Assembly: GCA_003489165.1 (NCBI GenBank) | Contig: DNJG01000130.1 | Coordinates: 1 to 8,337 of the forward strand | Origin: Nitrospinota bacterium | GTDB lineage: Bacteria; Nitrospinota; Nitrospinia; UBA9942 | Length of the DNA stretch: 8,337 nucleotides | Reading direction: 5' to 3' | Part shown: piece after piece, positions 6,300 to 8,337 of the stretch | How the letters are laid out: every line of letters starts with the position of its first letter | How positions within the stretch are numbered: position 1 is the stretch's first letter | Made by a program: the position numbers and the translations under genes | The notes under the pieces: generated by a model | The model's database searches: none | What the model saw: only the letters and a program-made list of their open reading frames with translations | Told to the model about the DNA's origin: nothing

Positions 6300-6408
6300 A
6301 ATAATTACTTCCGTATAAATAGATTTCAATATTCACTTGATTTGAGAATTGTATTGGCATCTGATGAAAAAATGGGATAGGAAAAAATCGGCAGGAGTTT
6401 CTTGATGA

Positions 6409-6430
6409 TAAGTTAGGACTTCCTAACTTA
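6409..6430. repeat. Perfect 10-bp-arm palindrome at the end of gspN
   Basis: TAAGTTAGGA (6409-6418) and its exact reverse complement (6421-6430) flank a 2-bp centre. On the minus strand the 5' arm begins with the TAA stop codon of gspN. The hairpin would end the gspN message and might protect its 3' end or slow read-through. It is AT-rich and the sequence after it is not a T-run (a T6 comes only about 30 nt later), so it is not a standard intrinsic terminator. Confidence 0.65.
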
Positions 6431-7285
6431 CTGGATAAAAACAGGGCTCCCCACAGTTCCTTTTATAGGTACTGAATAATAATTTAGAGACTTGCGGTAA
6501 TTTTTTATCAGCAATAAAAGGGCATTCTTTTCTATAATAGATGCCTTCGGTGTAATCTCAAGTGTCAGGTCTATGGGACTATTCTCAAAAGGACTTAAAA
6601 TATTAACAACCCCCTGAAGCCTTGCAGATAATTCCTTCCCCTCCACCCATAATCCACTTAGCTTTAATTTGCAGTCATCTATTTTAGCAGTAATGCCGAA
6701 CTTTTCTACCATATCAAATGGCATTATTATCCCTTGAACCCTTAATCTGCTTATATCTATATCTTTCCCATCTGCCTTTATAAATCCCCCAATACACTTC
6801 CCATGAGCGATTGTTGTCTGCCCGTGTCCACTGATAACTCCACTATAAAAACCGATAGAATTAAGATATGGAATATCTTTTAAGCGGACATTTTCTGCAA
6901 CCGTATTTAGGGTAATGCCATTAGTCTTAATCAACACCTCTTCACTAATATGCCCATCTCCAACATCTCCATAAATATTTATCCGTATATTTCCTAAAAA
7001 GAGGCTTGAGGGCAGCAATCTCCCATGCATATTATCAATATAAAAAAGTGGGTTCTCATCTCCTGCATAAATAGCTTTCATCTTCTTCATTTCAAAACCG
7101 AGAGGAAATGCCTTTTGAAAACCCTCTATTGAAAAGACAAACCCTGTCCTTTCATTTAATTCACTCTCTAACCACGACTCTATGAGGCTGTTTGGAAAGA
7201 CAAAGAAAAGGGCAATTAAAGAGAGAAAGAATGCTGTGAAGAGAATAGATGCAACTATGAAAAACTTCTTTAAGACATACCACAT
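6428..7285 (-). CDS. gspN: Type II secretion system protein GspN
   Basis: The product is a 285-residue protein with one N-terminal membrane segment (about 8-30) and a periplasmic remainder rich in beta strands, with AsmA-like repeats of short amphipathic strands. This is the layout of the GspN accessory protein found at the end of T2SS operons in delta-proteobacteria-like lineages. Supporting details are F-P-N-S-L following the membrane segment, P-L-G-F-E-M (61-66), G-D-V-G-D-G-H-I-S-E (106-115), D-I-S-R-L (177-181) and the terminal G-T-V-G-S-P-V-F, which matches the usual GxxxxPxF ending. Its role in secretion is accessory and not well defined. The ATG at 7283-7285 lies 8 bp after the gspM stop and has no strong ribosome site, which suggests coupled translation. 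It is the last recognisable T2SS gene; its stop codon lies in a 22-bp palindrome. Confidence 0.8.
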   Translation of the reverse strand: MWYVLKKFFIVASILFTAFFLSLIALFFVFPNSLIESWLESELNERTGFVFSIEGFQKAFPLGFEMKKMKAIYAGDENPLFYIDNMHGRLLPSSLFLGNIRINIYGDVGDGHISEEVLIKTNGITLNTVAENVRLKDIPYLNSIGFYSGVISGHGQTTIAHGKCIGGFIKADGKDIDISRLRVQGIIMPFDMVEKFGITAKIDDCKLKLSGLWVEGKELSARLQGVVNILSPFENSPIDLTLEITPKASIIEKNALLLLIKNYRKSLNYYSVPIKGTVGSPVFIQ

Positions 7286-7293
7286 AATTTGGT

Positions 7294-7845
7294 TCAGGGC
7301 ATGGTGCGGGATTTACTCATAACTGCTACACTAATATCAACATCTAAAAGGTCAGGATTGTCAAAACGGCTTTTCATTGAAAACCCCTTTATAAGAAGCA
7401 GGATTTTGTTGTTTTCAATTTTGTAGAGAAAATTGATTAGTTGATTAAGGTCTATTCCGTCTATCTTTACATTTATACCTCTTTCCAGATAACCTTTTAT
7501 TACCTTCTCTTCAAGCGGCTTGAGCATTATCATCTTTTCCTTAATCCCTGTCTCTATCCCTATCTCTTCCAATATCGCAATAGGGGAATCCATACCTCTC
7601 GGAGAGAGTGCCCTCCTCTCAATATAATCAAATAAGTGTTTTTCTCTTAAATATTCTTCTTTGAGTTTTGCAAAATTTGACACCTCCCTTTTCTTTGCAA
7701 GGATTAACTTCTCCAAACCTCTATGTTTTTTTAACATGATATTTCCGCTCAACAAAAGCACAATCACAAAAGAAATCCCTCCAAGAAGGATAAATAACCT
7801 TTTCCTATCAAATTCTGCGATATATCTTTTGGATGTCATTTTCAT
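7294..7845 (-). CDS. gspM: Type II secretion system protein GspM (PilO-like)
   Basis: The product is a 183-residue bitopic inner-membrane protein: a short cytoplasmic head, one membrane segment (about 17-36), a charged coiled-coil region (about 40-75) and a C-terminal alpha/beta domain (about 95-177). The end of that domain, I-K-G-F-S...D-V-D-I-S-V-A-V, resembles the ferredoxin-like fold of GspM and PilO. GspM binds GspL and helps build the assembly platform that joins the GspE ATPase to the pseudopilus. The family is poorly conserved in sequence; the call rests on length, topology and position between gspL and gspN. The start overlaps the gspL stop as ATGA, a typical sign of coupled translation. 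An ATG two codons later is an alternative start. Confidence 0.75.
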   Translation of the reverse strand: MKMTSKRYIAEFDRKRLFILLGGISFVIVLLLSGNIMLKKHRGLEKLILAKKREVSNFAKLKEEYLREKHLFDYIERRALSPRGMDSPIAILEEIGIETGIKEKMIMLKPLEEKVIKGYLERGINVKIDGIDLNQLINFLYKIENNKILLLIKGFSMKSRFDNPDLLDVDISVAVMSKSRTMP

Positions 7846-8337
7846 TTCTTTAGTGTAATAGAAAGACTAAAAGCTGCCCCCCCTCCTGCCATTGTCTTCA
7901 GGTCTGTCAGCAGAATATCCTTAAAATAGTTTCCTTTAATTAATCTCTCTTTCAAAATATTTGCACTTTCAAAAGAATCTGTCTCACCCCTGACCGTTAT
8001 TCTACCTTCAGCCATATTAGCCTCATTAAATTTTACACTGAAATTACTGTTATTCTCGCCTGCCTTAGACAATTCTTTCATTATTTCAAGGACACTGATT
8101 CCGCCTGAAGTAATCTCCAAATCCCCTTTTAATTTATTTACTTTTGCCTCAAGCTGATATAATTCATCTACCACCTTGGTCTCGCCGGTAAATAATTCAA
8201 TATATGCCTCTTTTAAGGCACCCTTGGCTGCCATAAGTTCATTTGAGAGAGTTTTATATTTTAGGTAAATATTCCCAAACAAAAGTCCTGCTATAATAAG
8301 AACGAGCATTCCTGTAAATTTCAGGCTCTTCTTAACC
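7842..8337 (-). CDS. gspL: Type II secretion system protein GspL, C-terminal part
   Basis: The frame is open to the right window edge and shows the last 164 residues. A membrane segment, beginning at about MLVLIIAGLLFGN, is followed by a coiled-coil stretch (Y-L-K-Y-K-T-L-S-N-E-L to K-L-K-G-D-L-E-I). A periplasmic alpha/beta domain ends in F-S-L-S-I-T-L. This fits the C-terminal half of GspL (PilN-like), whose N-terminal actin-like cytoplasmic domain contacts GspE; that domain would lie outside the window. An internal ATG at 8307-8309 is unlikely to be the start because the frame continues upstream with K-K-S-L-K-F-T-G, as expected just before the membrane segment. The stop TGA overlaps the gspM ATG. 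Confidence 0.72.
   Translation of the reverse strand, partial: VKKSLKFTGMLVLIIAGLLFGNIYLKYKTLSNELMAAKGALKEAYIELFTGETKVVDELYQLEAKVNKLKGDLEITSGGISVLEIMKELSKAGENNSNFSVKFNEANMAEGRITVRGETDSFESANILKERLIKGNYFKDILLTDLKTMAGGGAAFSLSITLKK

Noticed and set aside
6300..6329. TTG start ten codons ahead of the lipoprotein ATG
   Set aside because: It would put residues ahead of the signal peptide, and the GGAAG site is placed for the ATG at 6299.
6409..6430. Palindrome as a rho-independent terminator for the T2SS operon
   Set aside because: The stem is AT-rich and no T-run follows directly; it is recorded as an inverted repeat instead.
7441..7858. Two plus-strand open frames across gspM
   Set aside because: They are antisense to gspM, which is supported by the ATGA overlap with gspL and by its topology.

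Overview
The window looks like a chromosomal stretch of an AT-rich Gram-negative (two-membrane) bacterium. The evidence is the 3' end of a type II secretion operon (gspL-gspM-gspN), an ArnT/PMT-type membrane glycosyltransferase and a predicted lipoprotein. A GspN that follows GspM, together with short dispersed mini-repeats, is what I would expect from Nitrospirota, Desulfobacterota or related lineages, often known from metagenomes. That placement is an inference; there is no rRNA or other phylogenetic marker here.

Layout, left to right. Bases 2-133 (+) hold the last 43 codons of a class IV (branched-chain/D-amino acid) aminotransferase. It converges on a gamma-carbonic-anhydrase-like hexapeptide protein (143-646, -). 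The latter is divergent from hemW (713-1891, +), a radical-SAM heme chaperone. hemW converges on, and overlaps by 20 bp, the glycogen branching gene glgB (1872-4106, -). Upstream of glgB on the minus strand, only 9 bp away, lies an ArnT/PMT-like glycosyltransferase (4116-5822), and a well-formed sigma70-type promoter at 5879-5907 probably drives the pair. A 216-bp intergenic region separates this from a small putative lipoprotein (6039-6299, -). Next come gspN (6428-7285), gspM (7294-7845) and the C-terminal part of gspL (7842-8337), all on the minus strand and tightly packed, which forms the distal end of a T2SS operon running in from beyond the right edge.

Functionally these are mostly housekeeping or envelope genes. 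GspL/GspM/GspN belong to the inner-membrane platform and accessory part of the T2SS. The glycosyltransferase should decorate an envelope glycan or lipid from a polyprenyl-phosphate sugar donor. GlgB makes alpha-1,6 branches in glycogen. HemW handles heme, and the gamma-CA-like protein is a metal-binding trimer. I see no new defence, mobile or biosynthetic system.

The most interesting layer is non-genic. Short GC-richer repeats sit in frame inside coding regions: two different tandem 7-bp arrays and one perfect 8-bp-arm palindrome in hemW, and a degenerate 7-bp array in the glycosyltransferase. Each falls where the protein family is variable in sequence or length. Repeat-like inverted motifs also occur between genes, one at 5924-5943 and one overlapping the gspN stop codon at 6409-6430.
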